A DNA stretch of 64,000 nucleotides from Bacillota bacterium. Its GTDB lineage: Bacteria > Bacillota > Dethiobacteria > DTU022. The stretch covers positions 170,825-234,824 of the forward strand of contig JAWSUE010000002.1 in assembly GCA_033549065.1 (NCBI GenBank), written 5' to 3'. The notes beneath the pieces were generated by a model, which saw only the letters and a program-made list of their open reading frames with translations, searched no databases and was not told the origin of the DNA. The translations under genes were made by a program, and so were the position numbers. Positions 43,295 to 51,597 of this stretch are shown one piece after another (positions within the stretch are counted from its first letter, which is position 1; every line of letters begins with the position of its first letter).

Positions 43295-44488
43295 GTGGCT
43301 GATATAAGAAAAGCTGTCAATGAGGTGTCTGAAGAGGTTTTAATGCTCAGGCGCGATATCCATGCTCACCCCGAGCTAGGGTTTGAAGAACACCGGACAG
43401 CAGAATTGATTGAAAAATATCTCCAGAAACTGGGTATCTCAACCAATCGATTTGCCAAGACAGGAGTGGTCGGATTAATTGAAGGCACCCAGAAAGATCA
43501 GGTTTTGATGCTGCGTGCCGATATGGACGCGCTACCGATCGAAGAAGAAAATGATTTAAGTTATCGCTCTCAGAATCCTGGCATTATGCATGCCTGCGGA
43601 CACGATGCACATACTGCCATGCTGCTGGGAGCAGCTAAAATCCTCAATCAAATGAAAAGTCAGCTTTCAGGCTCTATCAAGCTTGTTTTCCAGCCCAATG
43701 AAGAATGTGCAGGCGCGCTGCGAATGATCGAAGAAGGAGTTCTTGATAACCCCCGTGTAGATACTGTTTTTGGATTGCATGTCTGGTCGCCCCTTCCAAC
43801 AGGATTTTTCGGAATATCGGCCGGGGCAGTGATGGCCGGACTTGAGATTTTTAAAATTACAGTAAAAGGTGTTGGAGGCCATACCGGTTATCCAGAATCA
43901 GCAGTAGATCCGATTATAGCTGCTGCGGATATTATATTATCCGCTCAGCGTATTCAAACCCGGGAAATCAGCCTCATGAAGCCGACTGTTATCGTTTTCG
44001 GTAATGTTCATGGAGGAACCAAGGCCAATATTATCCCCGACACTGTAATGCTTGAAGGTTCTATCAGGACCCTCTATCAAGTAGGAAGTGAAGATAATCC
44101 TTCCAAACGACTTCAAGATCTCGCAGAAAAAGTTTCTGCTGCCCACGGTTGCAGCTGTAATTTTGAAAGTTATAAAGAAAATATCCCTCTGGTTAATAAT
44201 CCCGAATTGTCCATGTTTGCTTCTGAAGTTGCAGTCAGTATAACAAATGACCAGCATAAAGTCATCCCATATTCCTGCATGGCCAGCGAAGATTTTTCGG
44301 AGTTCACAGCTCGTGTTCCGGGTGTCTTTGTATTTCTTGGAATCGGATCAGAAAGCAAAGGAACCCACTATCCGCATCACAACTGCCGTTTTAATATTGA
44401 CGAAGATATACTTCCCGTTGGAGTCGAAATGTATGTAAGGTATGCCTGGCAGTTGTTAAATAACAGGGGGGTGTTAGCTGCGCAATAG
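43295..44488 (+). CDS. M20-family amidohydrolase (N-acyl amino acid deacylase type)
   Basis: A 397-residue zinc amidohydrolase of the M20D group (hippurate hydrolase, N-acetyl-diaminopimelate deacetylase). Metal motifs: RADMDALPI, CGHDAHTAMLLGAA, FQPNEECAGAL; dimerisation domain in the middle; catalytic MASEDFSEF near the end. I choose GTG at 43295 with AAAGGGG eight nt upstream. As first gene of the operon with an EutD-like ectoine hydrolase it may remove an acetyl group from N-acetyl-diaminobutyrate, doing the job of EutE/DoeB, which belong to another family. That role is inference. Confidence 0.88.
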   Translation: MADIRKAVNEVSEEVLMLRRDIHAHPELGFEEHRTAELIEKYLQKLGISTNRFAKTGVVGLIEGTQKDQVLMLRADMDALPIEEENDLSYRSQNPGIMHACGHDAHTAMLLGAAKILNQMKSQLSGSIKLVFQPNEECAGALRMIEEGVLDNPRVDTVFGLHVWSPLPTGFFGISAGAVMAGLEIFKITVKGVGGHTGYPESAVDPIIAAADIILSAQRIQTREISLMKPTVIVFGNVHGGTKANIIPDTVMLEGSIRTLYQVGSEDNPSKRLQDLAEKVSAAHGCSCNFESYKENIPLVNNPELSMFASEVAVSITNDQHKVIPYSCMASEDFSEFTARVPGVFVFLGIGSESKGTHYPHHNCRFNIDEDILPVGVEMYVRYAWQLLNNRGVLAAQ

Positions 44489-44549
44489 TACTGACAGGCA
44501 TTAGTGGAACACCGCAATGGAGATTTTTAAATTTTAGGGGGTATTAAAA

Positions 44550-45680
44550 ATGAAAGTATTGAATGCAAAGTGGTTATTACCAATATTATGCCTTTTGCTG
44601 ATTGTCGGTTTGATCATGGTTTCGGGCTGTGCAGCTGAAGCACCCGTTGATGAAGCTCCAGACGATGAACCAATCGATGTTGAGGACGAAGATGAAGCTG
44701 TCCTTGATCGCTTAATTGAAGCTAAACTTGCATCCGAAGAGATCGAGGGTGATTTCATGACTGTCTGGGCAGAAAATTTTGCCGATCATATGCTTGATTG
44801 GTCTAGCAGCATGTTTCAGCTTGATGTTTATCCTTACGGGACACTCGGTGATACCCGTGACATCAATGAACTTGCCCAGCTCGGAGTAGTGGAATATGTA
44901 TTTTCCGACTTTGCCTGGATGGGCGCTTTTGTCCCCGAAGCTACTGTTTTTGGACTTCACTACATCTGGCCTGAGGAAAGACCATGGGAAGTAATGGAAT
45001 GGGTCGTTCGCAATGGTGACAGCTGGCCGATTATCGTGGAAAGCTTCAGGCGTGAAGGTCTAGTCCCACTTAGTATTATGTTTGAAGGATGGCAATGGAT
45101 TACTTCCGACAGCCCAATTCGGACAGTTGATGACATGGTCGGTTTCGACGTCAGAATCATGGGATCCGATATGCTTAACGCCCAGTACCTTGCTCTTGGA
45201 GCATCGCCGACTCCCATGTCGTATGGCGAAGTTTACAGCGGATTGCAAACAGGTCTTATAGATGGCCAGGTTAACCCGATCTTTGCTATCCGGAGCATGA
45301 ACTTCTATGATGTTCAGGATTACTTTACCCAGATATATGCAGAACCTTTTGTAGGTATTCCCACCATTAACATGGTTTTCTTCGATTCTCTTCCAGAAAA
45401 TGTCAAGGAGCAGCATAGGGAATGGTGGGCAGACGCTATTGTGCCTGCGGCAGACTGGATTAACACCCGCCATGAAACAGACCTTAATGCAATGACAGAA
45501 GAAAGGCCTGAAATTGAAGTCATTCATGTGACTGGGGCAGAGCAGGAAAGATTCAAGGAAAAAGCGATGGATGCCCATCAGGTATTCCTTGAAATTGGCG
45601 GACCAAACGCCCAGGCTGTTTATGATGCACTGATGCAGGATATTGAAAAAGCAAAAGTTGAACTTGGTATTGCAAATTAA
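44550..45680 (+). CDS. dctP: TRAP transporter solute-binding lipoprotein (DctP)
   Basis: A 376-residue extracytoplasmic binding protein. The N-terminus has a lipoprotein signal ending in VSGC, followed by a very acidic stretch (residues 26-50) and the DctP fold with PMSYGEVYSGLQTGLIDGQ, the family ligand-site region. It is lipid-anchored outside the membrane and delivers a small organic acid or zwitterion to DctQM. Ectoine TRAP binding proteins (UehA/TeaA) belong to this family, but specificity cannot be read by eye. Confidence 0.93.
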   Translation: MKVLNAKWLLPILCLLLIVGLIMVSGCAAEAPVDEAPDDEPIDVEDEDEAVLDRLIEAKLASEEIEGDFMTVWAENFADHMLDWSSSMFQLDVYPYGTLGDTRDINELAQLGVVEYVFSDFAWMGAFVPEATVFGLHYIWPEERPWEVMEWVVRNGDSWPIIVESFRREGLVPLSIMFEGWQWITSDSPIRTVDDMVGFDVRIMGSDMLNAQYLALGASPTPMSYGEVYSGLQTGLIDGQVNPIFAIRSMNFYDVQDYFTQIYAEPFVGIPTINMVFFDSLPENVKEQHREWWADAIVPAADWINTRHETDLNAMTEERPEIEVIHVTGAEQERFKEKAMDAHQVFLEIGGPNAQAVYDALMQDIEKAKVELGIAN

Positions 45681-45698
45681 GCGCCGATCTTGAATAAA

Positions 45699-45729
45699 CC
45701 TTGCGGCGGCCTGATAGGCCGCTGCAAGG
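45699..45729 (+). promoter_or_regulatory. Intercistronic hairpin between dctP and dctQ
   Basis: A 13-bp GC-rich stem CCTTGCGGCGGCC / GGCCGCTGCAAGG with a 5-nt loop, followed by CTTTTAAAAAG. Such hairpins partly terminate transcription or protect the upstream mRNA, so binding protein exceeds the membrane subunits. Confidence 0.8.
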
Positions 45730-45754
45730 CTTTTAAAAAGTGAGGTTTTTGTTT

Positions 45755-46339
45755 ATGAGTGATCGTATCAATACAATAGAAAACGGGAATAATAACAAGC
45801 ACCACAGCCGTCTTTCCAACATATTTCATATGGTGGGAGCTATAGTTAATTGGTTTGAAGTATCACTTTTAAGTATAGGAGTATTTCTTCTGGCCGCTAT
45901 CCTTATCGCCAATGTGATCGCCCGAAATTTTTTCCGGAGTATCTACTATGCTGAAGAAGTTTCTATGATTCTGGTTCTATTTATAACCTTTGTCGGCGTA
46001 AGTTATGCCGTCAGAAAAGCGAGACACATTAGAATGGGCGCTATCTTCGATATGTTAAATCCTAAAATTAAGAAGATATTGCTCTTTATCATAGTCACAT
46101 ACAGCTCCATCGTTATGTTTTTGATGGCCTATTACACATACCAGTATATGATAACCTCCATGGTCACCATGCAGGTCACTCCATCGCTAAGGATTCCCTA
46201 CTGGATGACGCTGATTATTGTTGTGATCGGTTTCGCCTCAGCCGGTATCCAGTTTTTGCGAACAATTATAAAAAATATCATTGAAAAAGACGTATGGTTA
46301 TCCCCCGAGCAACAAAGTGAATATGAAGAAGTAGGTTGA
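45755..46339 (+). CDS. dctQ: TRAP transporter small membrane subunit (DctQ)
   Basis: A 194-residue protein with four hydrophobic segments in the DctQ pattern, with RNFFRSIYYAEEVSM and RKARHIRMGA motifs. ATG at 45755 has GAGG nine nt upstream; the frame opens at GTG 45740. Partner of DctP and DctM. Confidence 0.9.
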   Translation: MSDRINTIENGNNNKHHSRLSNIFHMVGAIVNWFEVSLLSIGVFLLAAILIANVIARNFFRSIYYAEEVSMILVLFITFVGVSYAVRKARHIRMGAIFDMLNPKIKKILLFIIVTYSSIVMFLMAYYTYQYMITSMVTMQVTPSLRIPYWMTLIIVVIGFASAGIQFLRTIIKNIIEKDVWLSPEQQSEYEEVG

Positions 46340-46374
46340 CCGGTTATTGTGTGACTGAAAGGTGGTGAATTTTA

Positions 46375-47652
46375 TTGCTATTTTTGGGCCTTAGTATGCT
46401 CACAAAGCTGCTTCTGGGTTTTCCGTTTATGGTTGTAATCCTGGGTTCCCTGATTCTATATTTTTGGATCTACATGCCTGGGTTTAACATGAACGTTCTG
46501 GTTCAGCAGGTTTTATCCGGAATCAAACCGCCAGCCCTGGTCTGTGTGCCCATGTTCATTCTGGGCGCCAATATCATTACTTCGGGCAAAGCAGCAGAAA
46601 AGCTTATAAACATGGTAAAAGCTTTTGTTGGACATATACCAGGTGGATTACCAATTACCACCAATGCAAGCTGTACGCTTTTCGGTGCAGTATCAGGTTC
46701 AACTCAAGCCACGGTAGCCGCCATTGGTGGAACCATGCGTCCCATGCTTCTGCAGGCGGGCTATCCAAGTTCATTTACCCTCGGCTTGATTATTAACGCC
46801 AGCGATATAGCATTTTTGATACCTCCCAGTATTGGGTTTATCGTTTACGGTGTAGTAACCAGCACTTCGATTGGAAAACTATTTATCGCCGGTATCCTGC
46901 CTGGCTTGTTAATCTTTTTGTTATTTTCGATCTACTGTTTCTTTTACTCAAAGATAAAAAAAGTAGGGCAGCTCCCAAAAGCTACCCGACGGGAACAATT
47001 AATAGCAATCAAAGAAGGATTGCCTGTACTCGGTTTTCCGGCTATTATCATCGGCGGTATTTATGCTGGTATATTTAGTCCGACTGAAGCGGCGGCGGCA
47101 GCTGTAGCTTATGCTCTTTTCCTGGAGCTTGTTGTTTACAGATATCTGACTATAAAAAGCCTGGTCGAAAGTTTTTTATCGACCGGCGTCATAACCGGCG
47201 TGGTATTTGTTCTGGTTGGAGCAGGGCAGGCACTATCCTGGATGTTAAGCTTCCTGAAAATTCCCCAGCAGTTCCTGGGACCGCTGTTTGGCTCAGATCC
47301 ATCTTACCTGACAGTTGTATTAATTATTGTAGTATCATATTTCGTGGCCTGTATGTTTGTCGACCCGATCGTCGCAATCTATGTGTTGAGCCCGATTTTT
47401 GCGCCCTATGTTATCGAGACCGGAGTTGATCCGATCCTGCTTGGGGTTCTGGTCACCCTGCAGGCAGCTATCGGCTCTGCTACTCCACCATTTGGTTGTG
47501 ATATATTTACCGCCCAGCTGATATTCCGGCGGCCCTATCTGGAGGTAATTGCCCATACTCCACCATTCATTCTGATCCTGATCCTGGTAACTATTCTCCT
47601 GGTGGCTTTTCCACAGATAGCTTTATTCCTGCCAAATACAGCGTTGTTATAA
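46375..47652 (+). CDS. dctM: TRAP transporter large membrane subunit (DctM)
   Basis: A 425-residue sodium-coupled permease of about 12 hydrophobic segments, with MFILGANI, GAVSGSTQATVAAIG and IYAGIFSPTEAAA motifs. TTG at 46375 follows AAGGTGG. It completes the uptake system that feeds the operon. Confidence 0.94.
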   Translation: MLFLGLSMLTKLLLGFPFMVVILGSLILYFWIYMPGFNMNVLVQQVLSGIKPPALVCVPMFILGANIITSGKAAEKLINMVKAFVGHIPGGLPITTNASCTLFGAVSGSTQATVAAIGGTMRPMLLQAGYPSSFTLGLIINASDIAFLIPPSIGFIVYGVVTSTSIGKLFIAGILPGLLIFLLFSIYCFFYSKIKKVGQLPKATRREQLIAIKEGLPVLGFPAIIIGGIYAGIFSPTEAAAAAVAYALFLELVVYRYLTIKSLVESFLSTGVITGVVFVLVGAGQALSWMLSFLKIPQQFLGPLFGSDPSYLTVVLIIVVSYFVACMFVDPIVAIYVLSPIFAPYVIETGVDPILLGVLVTLQAAIGSATPPFGCDIFTAQLIFRRPYLEVIAHTPPFILILILVTILLVAFPQIALFLPNTALL

Positions 47653-47685
47653 GCTATAACGACAAAAGCCGAAGGAGTGAGCAAA

Positions 47686-48417
47686 GTGATTTATCGCGCC
47701 AGCCCCGGTCAAGTCAGTTACGGAGAAGTAATAGGGATTATTTTACTGGACAGTTGTGCTCCCTACATCCCGGGTGATGTGGCCAATGCTTCAACATATC
47801 AATACCCTGTACGCTTCCGAAAAGTATCAGGGCTCACCGTAGAGCGAATCTTTAATCATGACCTCTCTTTGCTGGAAAAAGTAACCGAGGCTGCTTTTGA
47901 TTTAAAAAACAACGGGGTACGGGCTATAACTGGAGACTGCGGTTTCATGGCTATCTATCAGCAAGCTTTAACTGAAAAAGTCGATCTGCCGGTATTCATG
48001 TCCAGTCTGTTACAGATTCCTTTCCTCTGCCGTCTGATCAAGCAAAATGACCAGATTGGTATAATCACTGCTAATTCTGAATCATTGACGGAGAAGGTCC
48101 TTGAATCATGCGGGGCAAATTTACCAGGGCGAATCGCTGTTGGAGGGATGGAAAAATGTCAAAACTTCAGGGCTGCATTTATTGAAGAGAAAGGGGACCT
48201 AAACAGAAATAAGGTTGAAGAAGAAGTGGTTTTAACTGCCAAAAATTTGCTGGCCAGTTTTCCTGCAGTGAGGATAATACTCCTCGAATGCAGCGTTTTA
48301 CCGCCCTACGGGGCATCAATCCAGCAAGCAACAGGACTGCCTGTTTTCGATTTTATAACTATGATCGACTATGTATGTTCGGCTGTGTTAAAAAAAGAAT
48401 TTCAAGGGTTTATGTAA
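47686..48417 (+). CDS. Asp/Glu racemase-superfamily protein (EutA-like position)
   Basis: A 243-residue protein of the aspartate/glutamate racemase fold. The two catalytic-type cysteines are seen in ITGDCGFM and LLECSVLPPYG. The superfamily includes racemases, maleate isomerase, hydantoin racemase and EutA of hydroxyectoine breakdown. Start GTG at 47686, with AAGGAG eight nt upstream; GTG 47677 is less likely. In this operon a role in isomerising or opening an ectoine-derived intermediate is possible; I cannot assign the reaction. Confidence 0.78.
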   Translation: MIYRASPGQVSYGEVIGIILLDSCAPYIPGDVANASTYQYPVRFRKVSGLTVERIFNHDLSLLEKVTEAAFDLKNNGVRAITGDCGFMAIYQQALTEKVDLPVFMSSLLQIPFLCRLIKQNDQIGIITANSESLTEKVLESCGANLPGRIAVGGMEKCQNFRAAFIEEKGDLNRNKVEEEVVLTAKNLLASFPAVRIILLECSVLPPYGASIQQATGLPVFDFITMIDYVCSAVLKKEFQGFM

Positions 48418-48488
48418 CGCGACAGTGCCTGAAACCTTACCGTATTGAGGCAAGAGTTCTATATCTTTATTTGTAAGGAGGAAAGAAA

Positions 48489-49667
48489 ATGGCCGCTGTT
48501 TTTTCAACGGACGAGTACAGGGATAGGATCAAGCGAACAAAAGATAAAATGATGGAAAAGGATATTGATCTGCTGGTAGTTTCTCAACCGGCTAATATGA
48601 ATTACCTGACCGGATATGATGGATGGAGTTTTTATGTTCACCAGTGTTTGCTACTCCATCTTGATCAGGATGAACCGGTGTGGATTGGCAGAGGGATGGA
48701 TGCCAACGGGGCGCGCCTGACCACATTTCTGGCTGAAGAAAATATTCTTGAATATGCCGATAATTATGTGCAGTCGACAGTCAGGCACCCCATGCATTTT
48801 GTAGCTGATACGATAAAAGAACGCCAGTGGGAAAAATGCTCCATAGGTGTAGAGATGGATCAGTTCTATTTTACTCACCGCAGCTACATTGAACTTGAAC
48901 GTTCACTCCCCGGCGCTACTTTCAGCGATGCCAATGCCCTGGTCAACTGGGTCAGGGTTATTAAATCTGATGCTGAAATAGAGTTTATAAAAAGGGCAGG
49001 TAAAATAGCCGTCAATGTGATGGATGCCGCAAGGGAAGCCATCAGTGTTGGTGTGCGTGAATGTGATGCAGCCGCTGCAATAGCCCATGCACAGTATTCC
49101 GGCACCGATGAATATGCCGGTGATTATCCGGCCATAGTCCCGCTGATGATGGCCGGTGAAGCAACAAAAACCCCTCACCTGACCTGGACCGAAAAAGTTT
49201 ATAAAGCAGAAGAAGCAGTTTTACTTGAGCTTAGCGGAACCTACAGACGGTATCATGCCCCGATAGCCAGAACGATCTATCTGGGTAAAAACCCGCCAAA
49301 ATTACTTCTCGACACAGCTTCAGTGGTCCTCGAAGGCCTGAATACAGCTCTGGGGGTTATAAAACCCGGAATAACTGCTGAAGAAGTTGAAGCTGCCTGG
49401 CGTAAGGGTATTGCCCATTCAACGGTAGTCAAAGAATCGCGAATCGGCTACTCTTATGGTCTTAATTATCCTCCCGATTGGGGAGAACAGACCATCAGTA
49501 TCCGCCCCGGTGATCAGACAGTGCTTGAACCGAATATGACTATACATTTGATACCGGGCATATGGTATGACGATGTAGGGTTTGAAATTGATGCGACTTT
49601 AAGGGTTACCCCGGAAGGGTATGAATCGGTTTACGATTATCCCCTGGAGTTGCTTTTCAAATCATAG
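48489..49667 (+). CDS. M24-family ectoine hydrolase-like protein (EutD/DoeA type)
   Basis: A 392-residue creatinase/prolidase-fold protein. The N-terminal PANMNYLTGYDGWSFYVHQ, IGRGMDANGA and NYVQSTVRHPMHF, and C-terminal SRIGYSYGLNYPPDWGE with IPGIWYDDVGFEI match the pattern I know from ectoine hydrolases (EutD/DoeA). The usual metalloprotease ligands are changed: LELSGTYRRYHAPIARTIY stands where prolidases have two Asp, as in creatinase-like metal-free members. It would open the ectoine ring to N-acetyl-diaminobutyrate. ATG at 48489 with AAGGAGG. Family placement is good; substrate needs proof. Confidence 0.85.
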   Translation: MAAVFSTDEYRDRIKRTKDKMMEKDIDLLVVSQPANMNYLTGYDGWSFYVHQCLLLHLDQDEPVWIGRGMDANGARLTTFLAEENILEYADNYVQSTVRHPMHFVADTIKERQWEKCSIGVEMDQFYFTHRSYIELERSLPGATFSDANALVNWVRVIKSDAEIEFIKRAGKIAVNVMDAAREAISVGVRECDAAAAIAHAQYSGTDEYAGDYPAIVPLMMAGEATKTPHLTWTEKVYKAEEAVLLELSGTYRRYHAPIARTIYLGKNPPKLLLDTASVVLEGLNTALGVIKPGITAEEVEAAWRKGIAHSTVVKESRIGYSYGLNYPPDWGEQTISIRPGDQTVLEPNMTIHLIPGIWYDDVGFEIDATLRVTPEGYESVYDYPLELLFKS

Positions 49668-49706
49668 CATCCTGCATTCACTAAATCAAAGAAAGGAGCA
49701 TTTAAC

Positions 49707-50555
49707 TTGTCTAAAAAAAGCGTTATCGATTTTATGAAAATGAAAAAAGATGAGGAAAAAGTAGCCTGGGTGACGGCCTATGATTTTCCGATGGCTCTAT
49801 TTGCCGAGCAGGCCGGAATGGATATGATCCTTGTTGGTGATTCTATGGGTATGGTTCTTCTGGGTTTTAAAGATACTATCCCGGTCACCATGGAAGATTG
49901 TCTTTCCCACTGCCGGGCAGTGCGCCGTGGTGCACCAAATACCTGGGTTATTGGTGATATGCCTCTTGGATCATATCAGGTGAGCGATGAAGATGCTGTC
50001 AGAAATGCTATCCGTTTCTTAAAAGAGGCAGATATGGACTGCATCAAACTTGAAGGAGGCACCCGGGTAGCCAGCCGTATTAAAGCTATTAATGATGCTG
50101 GGGTGCTCGTGATGGGTCATATCGGGCTAACGCCACAAAGTTCAGGACAGTTAGGAGGTTTCAGGGCAACAGGCCGTGATGTGGTCACCGCCCGGAAATT
50201 AATCGAGGATGCCCTGGCAGTTCAGGAAGCCGGTGCATTTGCTCTGCTGATTGAAGCTGTTGCCCCTGAACTAGCCGAATTTCTGGCCAAACGATTGGAG
50301 ATACCTGTTTATTCTATCGGCGCCGGAGTGAACTGCGACGGCCAGTTGTTAATCTGCGGCGACATGCTCGGTCAGTTCCAGGCTTTTACCCCGAAATTTG
50401 TTAAGGTTTATGCCAATATTGCCGAAACAAGCGTCAGCGCCTTCAAACAATACATAAAAGAAGTGAAAAATGAAGAATTCCCAACCGAGGAGCATGTTTA
50501 CCCACGAAAGGATAGCCTTGAAGATTTTCAGAAACTTTTTGCCGAGTATAGCTGA
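49707..50555 (+). CDS. PanB-like ketopantoate hydroxymethyltransferase paralogue
   Basis: A 282-residue TIM-barrel of the PanB family, with AYDFPMALFAEQAGMD, LVGDSMGMVLLG, IGDMPLGSYQVS and CIKLEGG; the Mg-binding Asp/Asp/Glu and the later catalytic Glu (LLIEAVAPE) are retained. PanB adds a hydroxymethyl group from methylene-tetrahydrofolate to 2-oxoisovalerate. No panC or panD is near. Inside a catabolic operon it may instead work in the retro direction on a 2-oxo acid, releasing a C1 unit. TTG start with AAAGGAG. Confidence 0.85.
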   Translation: MSKKSVIDFMKMKKDEEKVAWVTAYDFPMALFAEQAGMDMILVGDSMGMVLLGFKDTIPVTMEDCLSHCRAVRRGAPNTWVIGDMPLGSYQVSDEDAVRNAIRFLKEADMDCIKLEGGTRVASRIKAINDAGVLVMGHIGLTPQSSGQLGGFRATGRDVVTARKLIEDALAVQEAGAFALLIEAVAPELAEFLAKRLEIPVYSIGAGVNCDGQLLICGDMLGQFQAFTPKFVKVYANIAETSVSAFKQYIKEVKNEEFPTEEHVYPRKDSLEDFQKLFAEYS

Positions 50556-50614
50556 AATAATGGAAAAGCACTCAACAGGTGTAAAAACTATACGAAATGG
50601 GAGGATGAGTAAAA

Positions 50615-51553
50615 ATGTCTTTTAATAAAATCGAAGAGTATATCAAAGAAAAAACCGGTTTCCCACTGCGGGATCGATATGACCTGCCCACATCTCAGCA
50701 CAGTTTCCCTGATGGATCTCACTACCGAATAGAAATAGCCGGAATAGAAACAGTTAAAAACCTTGAAATAATGACCAGGGAAGCGGAAAGAAGAAATGTG
50801 CCTGTTCACAGGGTTATTTCACTGGTTCGCGGTTCGGCGATGATGGATAATACAGAACTGAAGGAGTTTGCAGCAGTAGCAGCTGATAACAAATATGAAG
50901 TAATTATCAATCCGCTGCCCAGCAGAGCTTGGGATAGCGGTAGGCAGTACGCCACTCCCGAAGGCTATGTTTCAGGAATGAGAATCAGGGGAAGCGATAA
51001 AGTCTATGAATGGTTGAAAGAATTCGACCGATGCCTGGAAGCGGGAATCCGAGGGTTTCTGATAGTTGATGAAGGACTTCTGGCTCTGGTTACTCGGATG
51101 CGTACCGATGGTATTGTCCCGAAAGACGTTAAATACAAAGTATCGGTTTTTGCCGGGCATGGCAGTCCATATGGAGCGAAGCTACTTGAAGATCTTGGTG
51201 CCGATAGTTTCAATCCACTGGGCGATTTGACTTTACCAATGCTTGCTTCGATCAGGAGCACAGTCAAACTGCCCCTGGATGTCTATGTAAGCCTGGTTGA
51301 AACGATGGGCGGTTTCCAACGCTACCATGAGTGCCCGGATATAGCCCGGATAGCGGCGCCTGTTTATTTCAAGATTGAACCGGGACGTTCAGAAAGCGAG
51401 ATGTACAATTCCTGGGTTGATGACAACCTCGTTAATCATCTCGCCGCTCATCGGGTTAAAATTGCTGAAATCTGCATTGACTGGGTTGAGCGTGCAGGGA
51501 TTGGTATGGTGTTAAAAAAAGGTGGTAATGACCTTTCCATTCCAAAACCTTAA
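50615..51553 (+). CDS. Unrecognised enzyme-like protein, TIM-barrel/U32-like
   Basis: A 312-residue soluble protein I do not recognise firmly. It has alternating strand/helix texture (VHRVISLVRG, YEVIINPLPS, GIRGFLIVDEGLLALV, YKVSVFAGHGSPYGAKLLEDLGAD, the last given as positions 172-195, then LPLDVYVSLVETMGGF and VYFKIEPGRSESEMYN), as in TIM barrels such as the collagenase-like U32 peptidases. Many Arg, Asp and His residues suggest binding of an anionic substrate. ATG at 50615 follows GGGAGG. Its place between PanB-like and dehydrogenase genes argues for a metabolic step in the same pathway. Confidence 0.75.
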   Translation: MSFNKIEEYIKEKTGFPLRDRYDLPTSQHSFPDGSHYRIEIAGIETVKNLEIMTREAERRNVPVHRVISLVRGSAMMDNTELKEFAAVAADNKYEVIINPLPSRAWDSGRQYATPEGYVSGMRIRGSDKVYEWLKEFDRCLEAGIRGFLIVDEGLLALVTRMRTDGIVPKDVKYKVSVFAGHGSPYGAKLLEDLGADSFNPLGDLTLPMLASIRSTVKLPLDVYVSLVETMGGFQRYHECPDIARIAAPVYFKIEPGRSESEMYNSWVDDNLVNHLAAHRVKIAEICIDWVERAGIGMVLKKGGNDLSIPKP

Positions 51554-51597
51554 GCAGCTCTTTTTAACATAAAATAATAATCTAAAGGGGTGTTCCT

